A stretch of 64,000 nt of DNA from Peromyscus leucopus (Eukaryota; Chordata; Mammalia; Rodentia; Cricetidae): the NCBI RefSeq assembly GCF_004664715.2, contig NC_051067.1, positions 68,466,982 to 68,530,981 of the forward strand. Direction: 5' to 3'. Positions 22,805-32,787 of this stretch are shown in pieces. The notes beneath the pieces are model-generated. The model worked only from the letters and a program-made list of their open reading frames with translations, did not search any database and had not been told where the DNA came from. Made by a program: the position numbers and the translations under genes. The first letter of the stretch is position 1. The number at the start of each line of letters is the position of its first letter.

Positions 22805-22932
22805 CTGTTTTCCATCCATGTGGCGCCCCAGCTGAGCCTGGGACACTCCAAAGTACCACTTTCGCCTGGCCATAGGAATTAGCTTACTAATGGATTTGAT
22901 CTCATGTGGAGCCAAGGGCATATGTCCAGAGA
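22805..22932 (-). other. Exon-like open stretch, unrecognised
   Basis: On the minus strand a pyrimidine run plus CAATAG (a plausible splice acceptor) precedes 128 bases ending AACAG followed by GTGGAT (a weak donor). The reading frame is open through it and continues to 22703. The peptide contains ARRKWYFGVSQAQ, which I cannot place in a known protein with confidence. It may be a single-exon relic, a non-coding match or chance. No other exon was found nearby. Confidence 0.2.
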
Positions 22933-23329
22933 CTATTGAAAAAGGGAAACATGTCTTCCTAGACCTATTAACTCCCTGTCACCAAGAATGAGGCATGCCT
23001 GCTCTGTGCACAACTTTTGATAAAATCTGATAATGAGGCCAGAGCAAGGGCCAGCAGAGCTGAGTGAAGGAGAAAGGAGCCTAGGACTGGCTGACATCTG
23101 GTTAGGCAGCTCAGCTGTGTAAGCAATACTTTCCTTATATTTTTGGTTTCATTGTAAAATGCCAATTTGAAATAAGGTTTTTTTTCTCTTATGGCTAACG
23201 ATGTTCTAAAGGGCAGATGCTCTATCATTTAAAGTTCTGAGGTTCTGGACTGATGAGAGTACTCAGCTTCAAATCTTGTTTCTCATATGCCAATCATGAT
23301 GTGAAAGTAAGAGCTGTAATCTTTTTAAT
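22933..23329. other. Single-copy DNA
   Basis: Nothing recognised. Confidence 0.4.
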
Positions 23330-23540
23330 TATACTTTTATTATTTAAAACAATTTCAAATTTAAATGTATTTTGATCATATTCTTCTATTCCCCCAAGTA
23401 CCAGATTTTATCCTTGTCTCTTCCCACCCATGTTAAGTTCTTTCTCAACTAACAAAACCTTAATATAACAACACCCCCAAACCAGAAAAACAAAATAAAA
23501 TACCTCTACCCCACAAAAAACAAAGAAACACCAATTGTAA

Positions 23541-23583
<43 letters not shown>

Positions 23584-23740
23584 CACACACAACAAATGAA
23601 CAAAAAAGCTGTGGAGTCCATTGTACATTGGTCCACTACTCCTGAACATGAGGCCTGCCCTGGAGTGGTTGATAATCAACTACTCCAGCAGGTGTATACT
23701 TGAGACAGGATCTCATGTAACCCAGCCTAAATAATACTTA
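23330..23740 (-). mobile_element. L1 (Lx-type) 3' UTR, antisense
   Basis: Complement of a rodent L1 3' UTR: 'tgtattttgatcatattctt' (23366-23385), 'ctttctcaactaacaaaacc', 'gtggagtccattgtacattg' (23611-23630) and 'tggtccactactcctgaaca' (23629-23648). A CA repeat sits inside it. Confidence 0.8.
23541..23592. repeat. (CA)n microsatellite
   Basis: About 26 CA units with one CG, inside the L1 3' UTR. Confidence 0.97.
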
Positions 23741-24905
23741 TTTTTAAACAAGGTATATAATAGGTATTTCCGTTTTTGACAGGTTTCCCATGGCCCAGTA
23801 GAGGCTTGCTAAATAGAACATGCCAAAGAGTTGCTCAAATAGAGTTTTCATTACCTAAATTTTTACTTGTGACTGAAAGCACTTAAAATAATATGCCATG
23901 GATTATTTTGATAACAAAAATACAGTAGTTACATTTTCATCATGCTTTTAAACTTATTTTTTATTTTAGGGAAAATATTGTATTCATTGTGTTAAAAATA
24001 ACTTGATTGAATTAGAAATAAAATGTGGGAAAACTCAAATGACCATCTCCATATTACACACTTGTTACAACAGGAAGGTCAAGATGTAATTGGTCTGTTT
24101 CTATGATGCTCCATATAAAAAGAAAGTTTATAGACTATAAAAGATTTTATGCTTATCTTTGCCAAATCAGTTCTGCCTTTTAAGCTTTACTGTCTGTTAG
24201 GAGAATGTAATTTAGTGTTAGCTAATACTCCTTGTAGGGGAATATACTACCTAGATGACCTGCCAATCAAAGTACAGAATCTGTACATTTAGCTCTTATC
24301 TGGTCAAGTCCAGAGGGAGAACTGTGGCTTCAGGAAACATTTTGTAAATTTGGCCTTATCATGAAAAAACAGATTTTTGTCACTTTGATTTCAGAATTCT
24401 TTTTATGACAAGGAAGGCTCCCTTGTACTATACCAGAAAAGGCTACCTGTACTATATACAGTTCTGCCCAAAAGTTATTTTAAAAAATATAGCTTTGTAA
24501 TACATTCAGGAAAAAAAACATTTAGAAAATCATCTAGAGAGAATATGGGCAAGTTCAGGGATGGGCACTGCTAAGTGTTGGGGGCCAAATCCTTAAAAAG
24601 TCAGTTTATCATAAAATCCACTGGGCACTCACGAGCTTTTACATTATGCTGATTTTGAAGGCCTGAGGTGCAAAAATGGACACCAGTTAAATTACACTAG
24701 CTATTAATTTAGTAAACATGATATTTGAGGAATAGTGAAAAATATGAATCATAGTGCTTATAATTCTTTACAAACAATAATCCATAATTCCATCGTTTTT
24801 AACCAGCATAACAAAATAGATAATATCTACAGACATATAGATTCAAAGAAAAAGTAAATTAAGAGGTAACATAGAAAACTGGGCTAAGTTAATTTTATTA
24901 TTTAT
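23741..24905. other. Single-copy AT-rich DNA
   Basis: No gene or interspersed repeat recognised over about 1.2 kb. Confidence 0.45.
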
Positions 24906-24908
24906 TTG

Positions 24909-25067
24909 CATGTGTGTGTGTGTGTGTTGTGTGTTGTGTGTGTGTGTGTTGTGTGTTGTGTATGTGTGTTGTGTGTGTGTGTATGTGTGTGTGTGTTGTG
25001 TGTGTATGTGTGTGTGTTGTGTGTGTTGTGTGTGTGTGTGTGTGTGTGCGTGTATGTGTGTGTGTGG
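24909..25067. repeat. Imperfect (TG)n array
   Basis: About 160 bases of TG interrupted regularly by TTG and TATG units. The three overlapping open frames across it are artefacts of the repeat (strings of V and C). Confidence 0.97.
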
Positions 25068-25069
25068 GG

Positions 25070-25205
25070 GGGGTACATTCATGCCAGGGAGCTCATGGAC
25101 AGGTCAGAACACAACTTTCTGGAATTGCTTCTCTCCTCTGACCATGTGGTTACTGGGCATTAAACTTAGATTGTCAGGCTTGGTTCACCTTCAACTTGCT
25201 GACAA
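25070..25205 (-). mobile_element. tRNA-derived SINE, antisense
   Basis: Complement of a B2/B4-like SINE: 'acaactttctggaattgctt' (25111-25130), 'tctgaccatgtggttactgg' and 'agattgtcaggcttggttc'. The TG array is its expanded A/CA-rich tail. Confidence 0.65.
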
Positions 25206-25227
25206 TATTAATAATGATAATAATAAC

Positions 25228-25465
25228 AATAATTCCATATTCATGTGTACATGTTTGTGTGTACATGCATATGTGGGTGGATAGTTGTGCACATGTGTGA
25301 AGACCAGAGGTTAAGTTTAAGTGTTGTTCTCATCAACTGTTTTTTATTTTTTATTTTTATTTTGAGACAGAGTTTCCCCATATCCCTCATTCTTGTCTTT
25401 GGGTCTTCCTTTTTCCCCCTGAGTCTTAAGAGTCTCATGTTCTACATCTTTACAGAGTGACCTTT
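25228..25465 (-). mobile_element. B4-like composite SINE, antisense
   Basis: 'tgtgtgaagaccagaggtta' (25294-25313) followed by 'ttttgagacagagtttcccc' (25360-25379) is the B4 order read backwards (tRNA-like tail, then B1-like part). Decayed toward the right. Confidence 0.55.
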
Positions 25466-25714
25466 CCTCCCTTCAGGATTAGAGGTGTTAGAAATATGGA
25501 CTGTGTCTTTAACAAGTCATCATTCAGTCATATGCAGCCTCCCTCTTTCTAAGTCTCCACTGCTCTGCTTTGTGATGGAAATTGGTTTTCGTACTATTGG
25601 ACTCTTGTAGGAGGTTGATTTACCTCCTGCTGTCAATTACTGCTTTTCCATCTGCTGTCCATCTCCAATGTTATGTGGACCTATCCCATGTGCTATAATT
25701 CCCGTTTCTCCTCT

Positions 25715-25802
25715 TTTAAATTTTTATTTTCAAATTTTCTTTTATTGAAAATAGATTCTTTTCTCATATGATCTATTCTGATCATTTTTCCCCTCCCAGT
25801 TA
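25715..25802 (-). mobile_element. Lx L1, antisense, 3' end piece
   Basis: First piece of the Lx element that continues to 33480: 'ttattgaaaatagattcttt' (25742-25761) and 'ttctcatatgatctattctg'. The same segment occurs at about 60825. Interrupted at CAGTTA (25797-25802), the target duplication of the LTR that follows. Confidence 0.85.
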
Positions 25803-26067
25803 TGTGGTGGTAATCTAATTGTACTGAAATGTGATTTTGATTGTATGTTAATAAATAAAGTTGCCCGGGGGTCAGAGCTATTAGAGCCATAGCAAGAGTG
25901 TGGCAGTGGTGGTACACGCCTTTAATCCCATAGATTTCTGTGTGTTCAGGGATATAGCCAGCATTGGAGACATATGCCTTTAAGACCTAGGGGGCTGTAC
26001 ATTCAGACAGTGACAAGGCAGTCACGTGTTTGGGTTTGCAACCAATGAGAAGGCAGAACAAAATACT

Positions 26068-26114
<47 letters not shown>

Positions 26115-26434
26115 TTTTTTGGTTTTTCGAGACAGGGTCTCTCTGTGTAGCTTTGTGCCTTTCCTGGAACTCACTTGGTAGCCCAGGCTGGCCTCGAACT
26201 CACAGAGATCCACCTGGCTCTGCCTCCCGAGTGCTGGGATTAAAGGCGTGCGCCACCACCACCCGGCCAAAATACTTTAAATAGACAAACCGACAGGAAA
26301 TAGAGTCTCCTTCGGGAAGCTGGGACACCGCAGGCGGAAGGGTGAGATTTTAGCTCTGAGCTCTGACCTCTCGGCTTTCTCTTTTGCATTATTTCTGTGT
26401 TTCTTATTTAATAAGACGGTTGGTTACATCTATA
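25803..26434 (+). mobile_element. Class II-type solo LTR nested in Lx
   Basis: Starts TGTGGTGGTAAT and ends ...GGTTACATCTATA, where the family end is TCTACA with a C-to-T change. The 6-bp duplication CAGTTA flanks it (25797-25802 and 26435-26440). It contains B1-like 'gtacacgcctttaatccc' (25912-25929) and late blocks 'ctctgagctctgacctctcg' and 'ttatttaataagacggttgg'. A B1 is inserted at 26071-26268; without it the LTR is about 420 bases. Related to 21511-21958 at both ends but different in the middle, so a different subfamily. Confidence 0.88.
26071..26268 (-). mobile_element. B1 SINE with (TTTA)n tail, antisense
   Basis: Near-intact B1 complement (26119-26268) whose A tail has become about 12 TTTA units (26071-26116). 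The 11-bp duplication AAAATACTTTA flanks it (26060-26070 and 26269-26279). Inserted in the LTR close to where a TATA box would be expected. Confidence 0.97.
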
Positions 26435-26440
26435 CAGTTA

Positions 26441-27093
26441 TTCCTCTTAGTTCCTCCCCTTCTCCCCTCTGATCTGGATCCACTCCCTTTCTGTCTCTCA
26501 TTAGAAAAGAACAGGCTTCCAAGGGATAATAATAAAATGTAACCAAAGAAAATATTACAAGAAAAACCAAAAACTTTCACATTGGTTTTGGGTAAGACAA
26601 ACAGAAGAAAAAGAGCCCAAGAGAAGGCACGAGGAGGCACAAGGGACCCACATGTTTGCCCACTCAGGAATCCCATAAAAAACATTAAACCAGACGCCAT
26701 AACACATATGCAGAGAATCTAGTGTAGACTTGTGCAGGCCCAGTGTGTACTGCTGCAGTCTCTGTGATTTCACACGAGCTTTACTCAGCTGACTTAGAGG
26801 GCTTTGTTTTACATCCCCTTTAGCCCTTACACTCTTTCTCCCTCCTCTTCCACAGGTTTCCCTGAACCCTGAGGAGAAGGATTTGATTAAGACATCCCAT
26901 TTAGGGGTGAGTCTTCATTATCTGCATAATGTCTGGCTGCGGGTCTCTGTATTTGTTTCTATCTGCTGCAGGAGGAAGCTTCTCTGGTGATGGCCAAGCA
27001 AAACACTGATCTGTGAGTAGAGCAGAATGCCATTAGAAGTCTGTTTTTTTTCCCCACTACAGTTTTTGTTTTCTTTTAGACCAGAAGTGTTTG
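26441..27093 (-). mobile_element. Lx L1, antisense, 3' UTR
   Basis: Lx 3' UTR resumes after the LTR: 'tctctcattagaaaagaaca' (26494-26513), 'ggcttccaagggataataat', 'ggaatcccataaaaaacatt' (26667-26686), 'tgctgcaggaggaagcttct' (26964-26983). It stops at the 14-bp duplication of the younger L1. Confidence 0.88.
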
Positions 27094-28724
27094 AGTTTTT
27101 ATTATTATTTTATTTTACAATATAATTTAATTCTACATACCAGCCACGGATTCCCTTGTTCTCCCCCCTCCCGAACCCTCTCCTTCACCCCAGCCTACCC
27201 CCCCATTCCCATCTCCTCCAGGGCAAAGACTCCCCCAAGGATTGAGATCAACCTGGTAGACTCAGTCCAGTCCCCTCCTCCCAGGCCGAGCCAACCATCC
27301 CTGCATAAGCCCCAGGTTTCAAACAGCCAACTCATGCACTGAGCACAGGACCAGGTCCCACTGCCTGGATGCCTCCCAAACAGATCAAGACAATCAACTG
27401 TCTCACCTATTCAGAGGGCCTGATCTAGTTGGGGGCCCTTCAGCCATTGGTTCATGTGTTTCCATTTATTTGGCTATTTGTCCCGTGCTTTATCCAACCT
27501 TGGTTTCAACAATTCTCGCTCATATAAACCCTCCTCTTTCTCGAAAATTGGACTCCCGGAGCTCCACCTGGGGCCTGGCCATGGATCTCTGCATCCAGTT
27601 CCTCAGTCGTTGGATGGGGTTTCTAGCACGACAATTAGGGTACTTGGCCATCCTATCACCAAAGTAGGTCAGTTCAGCCTGTCACTCGACCATTGCCAGC
27701 AGTCTATTGTGGCGGCATCTTTGTGGATTTCTGTGGGCCTCTCTAGCACTTTGCTTCTTCCTATTCTCATGTGGTCTTCATTTACCATGGTCTCCTATTC
27801 CTTGTTCTCCCTCTCTGTTCTTGATCCAGGTGGGATCTCCCGCTCCCCCAAGCTCTCTTTCCCTCAACCCTCGTCCTTCATTACCCCCACTCACGTCCAG
27901 GCTGTTCATGTAGATCTCATCCATTTCTCTGTCATTGGGCCATCCCCGTGCCTTTCTTGGGGTCCTGTTTTCCAGGTAGCCTCCCTGGTGTTGTGAGTAG
28001 CAGTCCAGTCATCCTTGTTCCACATCTAGTATCCTCCTATGAGTGAGTACATACCATGTTTGTCTTTCTGAGTCTGGGTTACCTCACTCAGGATGATTTT
28101 TTTCTAGATCCATCCATTTGCCTGCAAAACTCATGATGTCATTGTTTTTCTCTGCTGAGTAGTATTCCATTGTGTATATGTACCACATTTTATTTATCCA
28201 TTCTTCAGTTGAAGGGCATCTAGGTTCTGGCTATTACAAACAATGCTGATATGAACATAGCTGAGCAAGTGCCCTTGTGCTATGATTGAGCATTCCTTGG
28301 GTATATGCCCAAGAGTGGTATCGCTGGATTTTGGGGGAGATTGATTCTCAATCTTCTAAGAAAGCACCATATTGATTTCCAAAGTGGTTGTACAAGCTTG
28401 CATTCCCACCAGCAGTGGAGGAGAGTTCCCCTAGCTCCACATCCTCTCCAGCATAAGGTGTCTTAAGTGTTTTTGATCTTAGCCATTCTGACAGGCATAA
28501 GGTGGTATGTTTTGATTTGTATTTTCCTGATAATTAGGGATAATTCCTTAAATGTCTTTCAGCCATTTGAGTTTCCTCTGTGAGAATTCTCTGTTTACTT
28601 CTATAGCCCATTTCTTAATTGGACTGTTGGTCATTTTGATGTCTAATTTCTTGAGTTCCTTATATATTCTGGATATCAGTCCTCTGTCAGATGTGGGGTT
28701 GGTAATGACCTTTTCCCATTCTGT

Positions 28725-28728
28725 AGCA
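28725..28728 (-). other. ORF2 deletion junction in L1
   Basis: Left of here the sequence is the complement of ORF2 C-terminus ('ggtaatgaccttttcccatt', 28701-28720). Right of here it is the complement of the first ~30 codons of ORF2 ('agcagaaagatgggtcctgc', 28725-28744), which reads as WIRKQDPSFC on the minus strand. A few bases (CTGTAG) could belong to either side, suggesting short microhomology at the join. Confidence 0.75.
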
Positions 28729-28897
28729 GAAAGATGGGTCCTGCTTTCGTATCCATTCTGTATGCCTGTATCTTTTTATAAGTGAATTAAGTCCATTGAT
28801 ATTAAGGGATATTAATGGCCAGTGATTGTTCATTCCTGTTATTTTTTTGGTGGTAATGTGTGTGCACTTCTCTTCTTTGGGGTTTACTGTTGTGGCT

Positions 28898-29461
28898 TTA
28901 TCTATTGCCTGTGTTTTTGAGGGTATATCTGAATTCCTTAGGTTGGAATTTTCCTTCTAGTGCTTTCTGTAGGCCTGGGTTTGGGGATAAGTATTGTTTA
29001 AATCTGGCTTTGTCTTGGAATGTCTTGTTCCCTCCATCTATGATGATTGAAAGTTTTACTGGGTATATTAGCCTAGGCTGGCATCCATGGTCTCTTAGTG
29101 TCTGCATTACATCTGTCCAGGTCCTTCTGGCTTTCAAAGTCTCCATTGAGAAATTGGGTGTTATTCTGATGGATTTGCCTTTATAAGTCACTTGACCTTT
29201 TTCCTTTGCTGCTCTTAATATTCTTTCTTTATTCTGTACATTTAGTTGTTTAATTATTATGTGGCAAGAGGACTTTTGGGGGGGGTCTAGTCTGTTTGGT
29301 GTTCTATAGGCTTCTTGTATCTTTATAGGTATTTCCTCCTTTACGTTGGGAAAGTTTTCTTCTATGATCTTGTTGAGTATATTTTCTGTGCCTTTGAGTT
29401 GGTATACTTCTCCTTCCTCTATCCCTATTATTTGTAGATTTGGTCTTTCATGGTGTCCCAA
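28898..29461 (-). pseudogene. L1 ORF1 remnant (RRM and C-terminal domain)
   Basis: Open frame of 187 codons matching the C-terminal half of rodent L1 ORF1 protein, the RNA-binding chaperone of the L1 particle. Near the start NLQIIGIEEGE marks the RRM-type domain, and ARRTWTDVMQTL (about residues 112-123) with YPVKLS (about 133-138) mark the C-terminal domain. The start codon used by the frame is internal. The coiled-coil N-terminal half lies upstream (29500-29990) in other frames, where charged segments such as NRKNEEDTNR are visible at 29549-29734, so at least one frameshift or stop separates the halves. It ends at a stop beside the inter-ORF region. It lies in an L1 lacking most of ORF2. 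Non-functional as an L1 gene. Confidence 0.88.
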
Positions 29462-29989
29462 ATTTCTTGGACATTTTGGGTCATGACTTTGTTGGCTTTA
29501 GTGTTTTCTTTGACTGATCAATCTATTTCTTCTACTGTATCTTCAATGCTAGAGATCCTTTCTTCCATCTCTTGCATTCTTTTGGTTATACTTGCATCTG
29601 AAGTTCCCATTCATTAACTCAGATTTTCTATTTCCAGCATTCCTTCTGTTTCTGTTTGTGTCTTCTTCATTTTTTCTATTTCCCTTTTCAGATCTTGGAC
29701 TGTTTCCTTCATCTGTTTCATTGTTTTTTTTCATAATTTTCTTTCAGGGCTTTATTATTTTCTTCCAGGACTTTATTGTTTTCTCCTGCTTTATTTGTCC
29801 TTTCCTCTAGTTTTTTTTTTTTTTATAGCGTTCTTCCTATTTTTTGTTTGTCTTTTCCTCTATATAAGCCTCTACCTTCTTCATGATGTTATTCTGCTTC
29901 TTCCAATTTTTGATGTTCAGGTCTAGATTTTGGAGGAGGGCTAGGTTCTGGTGATGCTGTATTGATCTTCATTTTGTTGTATGAACTTC

Positions 29990-30888
29990 TGCCTTGACAT
30001 CTGCCCATCTCCTTGTGGTTTTGTTCTTGGTCTTATCAGCCCACTTGGTCCAGACAGAGCTGACAGATCCAGGAAGTCTCGCTCTCTTGTCCAGATGGGA
30101 AGTCCGGGGCAGGATGGGAGCTCTTTTCCAGATGGGAAGTCTGGGGCAGAATGGGAGCTGGGTGCCAGTCTATAAGTCTCAGGAGGTGGCTGGGGTCTTG
30201 GGCGATGATGGGCGTGTGGGCAGGGCTTGGAGATTGCAGGATCTGCTGGGGGTCTTGGAGAAGGGGAGCCTTCCTGGTGGGGGTAGAAGGGATCTTGCCC
30301 AATGGCCCAAACCTCTTGTCCAGATGAGAAGTCCGGGGCAGGATGGGAGCTGGGTGCAAGTCTCTAAGTCTCAGGAAGTGCCTGGGGTATCGGGTGATGA
30401 TGGGCATGGGGGCAGGGCTTGGAGATTGCAGGGTGTGCCGGGGGTCTTGGAGAAGGGGAGCCTTCCCGGGGTAGTGGGGGTAGAAGGGATCCTGCCCGAT
30501 GGCCAGAATCTGGGGCCAAGTTGGGTAGGTCTTCCTGGATTGGCTGGTGCCCAGGGATGGGATCTAGACTGAGCCCAGGCACTCACCTCTTGTCCAGATG
30601 GGAAGTGTAGGGTAGGATGAGAGCTGGGGGCCTGTCTCTTAAGTCTCAGGAAGTGGCTGGGGTCTCAGGCAGATGGGCATGAGGGCAGGGCATGGAGATT
30701 GCAGGGTCTGCTGGGGGTCTTGGAGAAGGGGAGCCTTCCCGGTGGGGATAGGGGTAGAAGGGATCCTGCCTGATGGCCAGAACCTGGTGTCAAGTTGGGC
30801 AGGTCTTCCTGGAGTGGCTGGTGCCCAGGGATGTGATCTAGGCTGATCCCAGGCACTCACCCCTTGTCCAGAAGGGAAGTCCGGGGCA
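29990..30888 (-). promoter_or_regulatory. L1 5' UTR with tandem promoter monomers
   Basis: Tandem units beginning at a 'cttgtccaga' landmark at 30315, 30590 and 30863, spaced 275 and 273 bases; a shorter unit begins about 30124 (191 bases to the next) and a partial one at 30086. G-rich on the plus strand and clearly above the window's average GC. This matches the monomer arrays that act as L1 promoters in murine L1s (family knowledge). The shorter unit lacks the segment equivalent to 'aggtcttcctggattggctg' and what follows. The array is cut at 30888 inside a monomer. Confidence 0.88.
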
Positions 30889-32364
30889 ACCAGAAGTGTT
30901 TGGTTTTATCTTAGGTACCTGTGCTCTCTAGTCTGTGGTTCTTGGTCACCCAAGCCATGTTAGGAATAGGTTTCATCTCATGGAGTGGTCCTTAAGTCAA
31001 ATCAGATATTGACTGGTTACTCCCACAAGCTTTGTACCACTGTTGCCCTTCCATAACTTGCAGGAAAGCCACTGTTGTAGGTCAAAGGGGTTGTGTCTGG
31101 GTTGGTGTTTATGTTTCTCTTTTGGTAGTATGCTGAGTACTATACTGTACTAAAGATGCTAGAACATATGGGTAAAGGCTCTATATAGGAACCAGTTGGA
31201 CTTCTCCATGTTCAATAGGTTGTGTAGGTGCTGTCTTCAGTAATGTGGCCTTGCTGTCTCTTTGTGGAGAGCAACTTCTTTGTCCTGGCAACAGCCTGGT
31301 TTGTTTGGGGATTCCTGTGGGGCCACTTTGGCCAACAACTCAATTAGATGTAACCCAGTGCCAGTACTGGAAGCTTCATTTGGTGACAATAGATGGCCAG
31401 TTGGGATTCTGACTCCTTCTTTATTTGGAAATTTAATTTAGATCTTATTAATATATGTATATATATTAGGAAGCTTCTACTGTATTAGGTTTTCATACTA
31501 CTCCTCAAATGGCCCTTAATTGTAGTTGTCACTTCCCTTGTTCCCTCCCTCATGCCACTCCCTCCACCTCTCACCTCCCTCTCACCTCTTGATCTTCCTG
31601 TTCCATCACTCCCCTCTCCATCCATAATTATCTATTCTGTTTTCCTCTCCTAACATGATCTATCTGTACCCTCTACTCCATTATTCCATACCTATCCTCT
31701 GGGTTCTATGGATTGTTACTTAGTTATCACTGTCTTAACACCTAATATCTACATATAAGCAAATTACCATATTTGTCTTTCTGTGTCTGAGATACCTCAC
31801 TCAGTCAGAATGTTTTATTTCTAGTTCCATCCAATTACCTGCAAATTTCACAATGCCTTGTTTTTAATGGCTGAGTAATGCTCCATTTTTGAGTAATGCT
31901 CCACATTTTCTTTAGCCATTATTTTGTTGTGGTACATCTAGGTTGTTTCCAGTTTCTGGCTATTATGACTAGAGCAGCAATAAACATAGTTGAGCAAGGT
32001 TCTCTGTGGTAGGATGAAGCTTCTTTTTGGATATATGCCTGAGTTGTATAGCTGGATCTTGAGGGAGAGTGATTCCTATCTTCCTGAGGAATTGCCACAC
32101 TGATTTCCTAGCGACTATAAAAGCTTGTAGTCCCACCAGCAAAAGATGAGCATTCCACTTATTCCATATCCTTGCTGGCATGAGCTGTCAATTGTTTTTT
32201 ATTGACTTTAGCCATTCTGATGGGTGTAAGATGAGGTCTCAAAGTAGTTTTGATTTGCATTTCTCTGATGGCTAAGGAGTTGAATATTTCTTTAAGTGTT
32301 TCTCAGCCACTCGAGTTTCCTTTATCCTGATCTAAACTTTGTTTAGATCTATACCCCATTTTTT
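30889..32364 (-). mobile_element. Lx L1, antisense, 3' UTR to ORF2 C-terminus
   Basis: Continues the Lx element from 27093: 'tggttactcccacaagcttt' (31014-31033), 'tgtgtaggtgctgtcttcag' (31222-31241), 'ccaacaactcaattagatg', then from about 31780 ORF2 C-terminal complement ('gatacctcactcag', 'ggctattatgactagagcag'). Interrupted at 32365 by a B1. Confidence 0.9.
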
Positions 32365-32514
32365 TGTTTTTCGAGACAGGGTTTCTCTGTGTAGCTTTGT
32401 GCCTTTCCTGGAGCTCACTTGGTAGCCCAGGCTGGCCTCGAACTCACAGAGATCTGCCTGCCTCTGCCTCCTGAGTGCTGGGATTAAAGGCGTGTGCCAC
32501 CAACGCCCAGCTTT
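32365..32514 (-). mobile_element. B1 SINE, antisense, in Lx
   Basis: Near-intact B1 complement with a 13-bp duplication TACCCCATTTTTT (32352-32364 and 32515-32527). Confidence 0.96.
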
Positions 32515-32527
32515 TACCCCATTTTTT

Positions 32528-32624
32528 AATTGGGTTGTTTTCTTGTTATGTAATTTATTGAGTTCTTTATATATTTTGGATATTAGACCTCTATTGGACA
32601 TGTAGCTGGTAAAAAATTTTCCCA
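32528..32624 (-). mobile_element. Lx L1, antisense, ORF2 piece
   Basis: 'ttattgagttctttatatat' (32553-32572) and 'ttttggatattagacctct' are standard antisense L1 ORF2 sequence between two B1 insertions. Confidence 0.85.
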
Positions 32625-32787
32625 CCAGGAGGTGGTGGTACATGCCTTTAATCCCAGCACTCAGGAGGCAGAGGCAGGCAGATTTCTGTGAGTTTGAGGC
32701 CAGCCTGGTTTGCAGAGTGAGTTCTAGGACAGGCTCCAAAGCTACATAGAGAAACCCTGTCTCAAAAAAAAAATAACAACAAAAAAA
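32625..32787 (+). mobile_element. B1 SINE, sense, in Lx
   Basis: B1 with 'ccaggaggtggtggtacatg' start and A-rich tail with AAC units (32763-32787). Similar AAAAAAT(C)TTTTCCCA-type sequence on both sides indicates a target duplication. Its 'ctggtttgcagagtgagttc' middle differs from the other B1s, so another subfamily. Confidence 0.94.

Larger units (their letters stand above)
27094..30888 (-). mobile_element. Young L1 with internal deletion, antisense
   Basis: A complete insertion unit: perfect 14-bp duplication ACCAGAAGTGTTTG at 27080-27093 and 30889-30902. On the minus strand the order is 5' UTR monomers (30888-30050), ORF1 (about 29990-28898), a few bases of ORF2 start, then ORF2 C-terminus and 3' UTR with an A-rich tail. 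Length is 3.8 kb against roughly 6.5-7 kb for a full rodent L1, because most of ORF2 (endonuclease through reverse transcriptase) is missing at a junction near 28725. The flanking Lx sequence rejoins in phase on both sides, so this L1 landed inside an existing Lx. It cannot mobilise itself. Confidence 0.93.

Noticed and set aside
22703..22921. Resemblance of RRKWYFGVSQ to the AMPK alpha C-terminal 'KWHLGIRSQ' motif
   Set aside because: Similarity stops after about nine residues, and the DNA around it does not match what I recall of the gene, so I do not claim a pseudogene.
24906..25284. Three overlapping plus-strand open frames of up to 124 codons rich in C and V
   Set aside because: They are translations of the TG repeat and the SINE beside it.
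27454..27996. 180-codon plus-strand open frame
   Set aside because: It is the opposite strand of the L1 3' UTR (27094-30888), with no independent sign of a gene.
29994..30572. 192-codon plus-strand open frame with internal repeats
   Set aside because: The repeats are the L1 5' UTR monomers. The frame is a by-product of their length and high G content.
30086..30888. Possible satellite or CRISPR-like array
   Set aside because: Units of about 274 bp next to L1 ORF1, without spacers, are L1 promoter monomers. The DNA is mammalian.
32332..32739. 135-codon minus-strand open frame
   Set aside because: It is composed of two B1 copies and Lx sequence. The 'DLCEFEASLGYQVSSRKG' phrase is translated B1.
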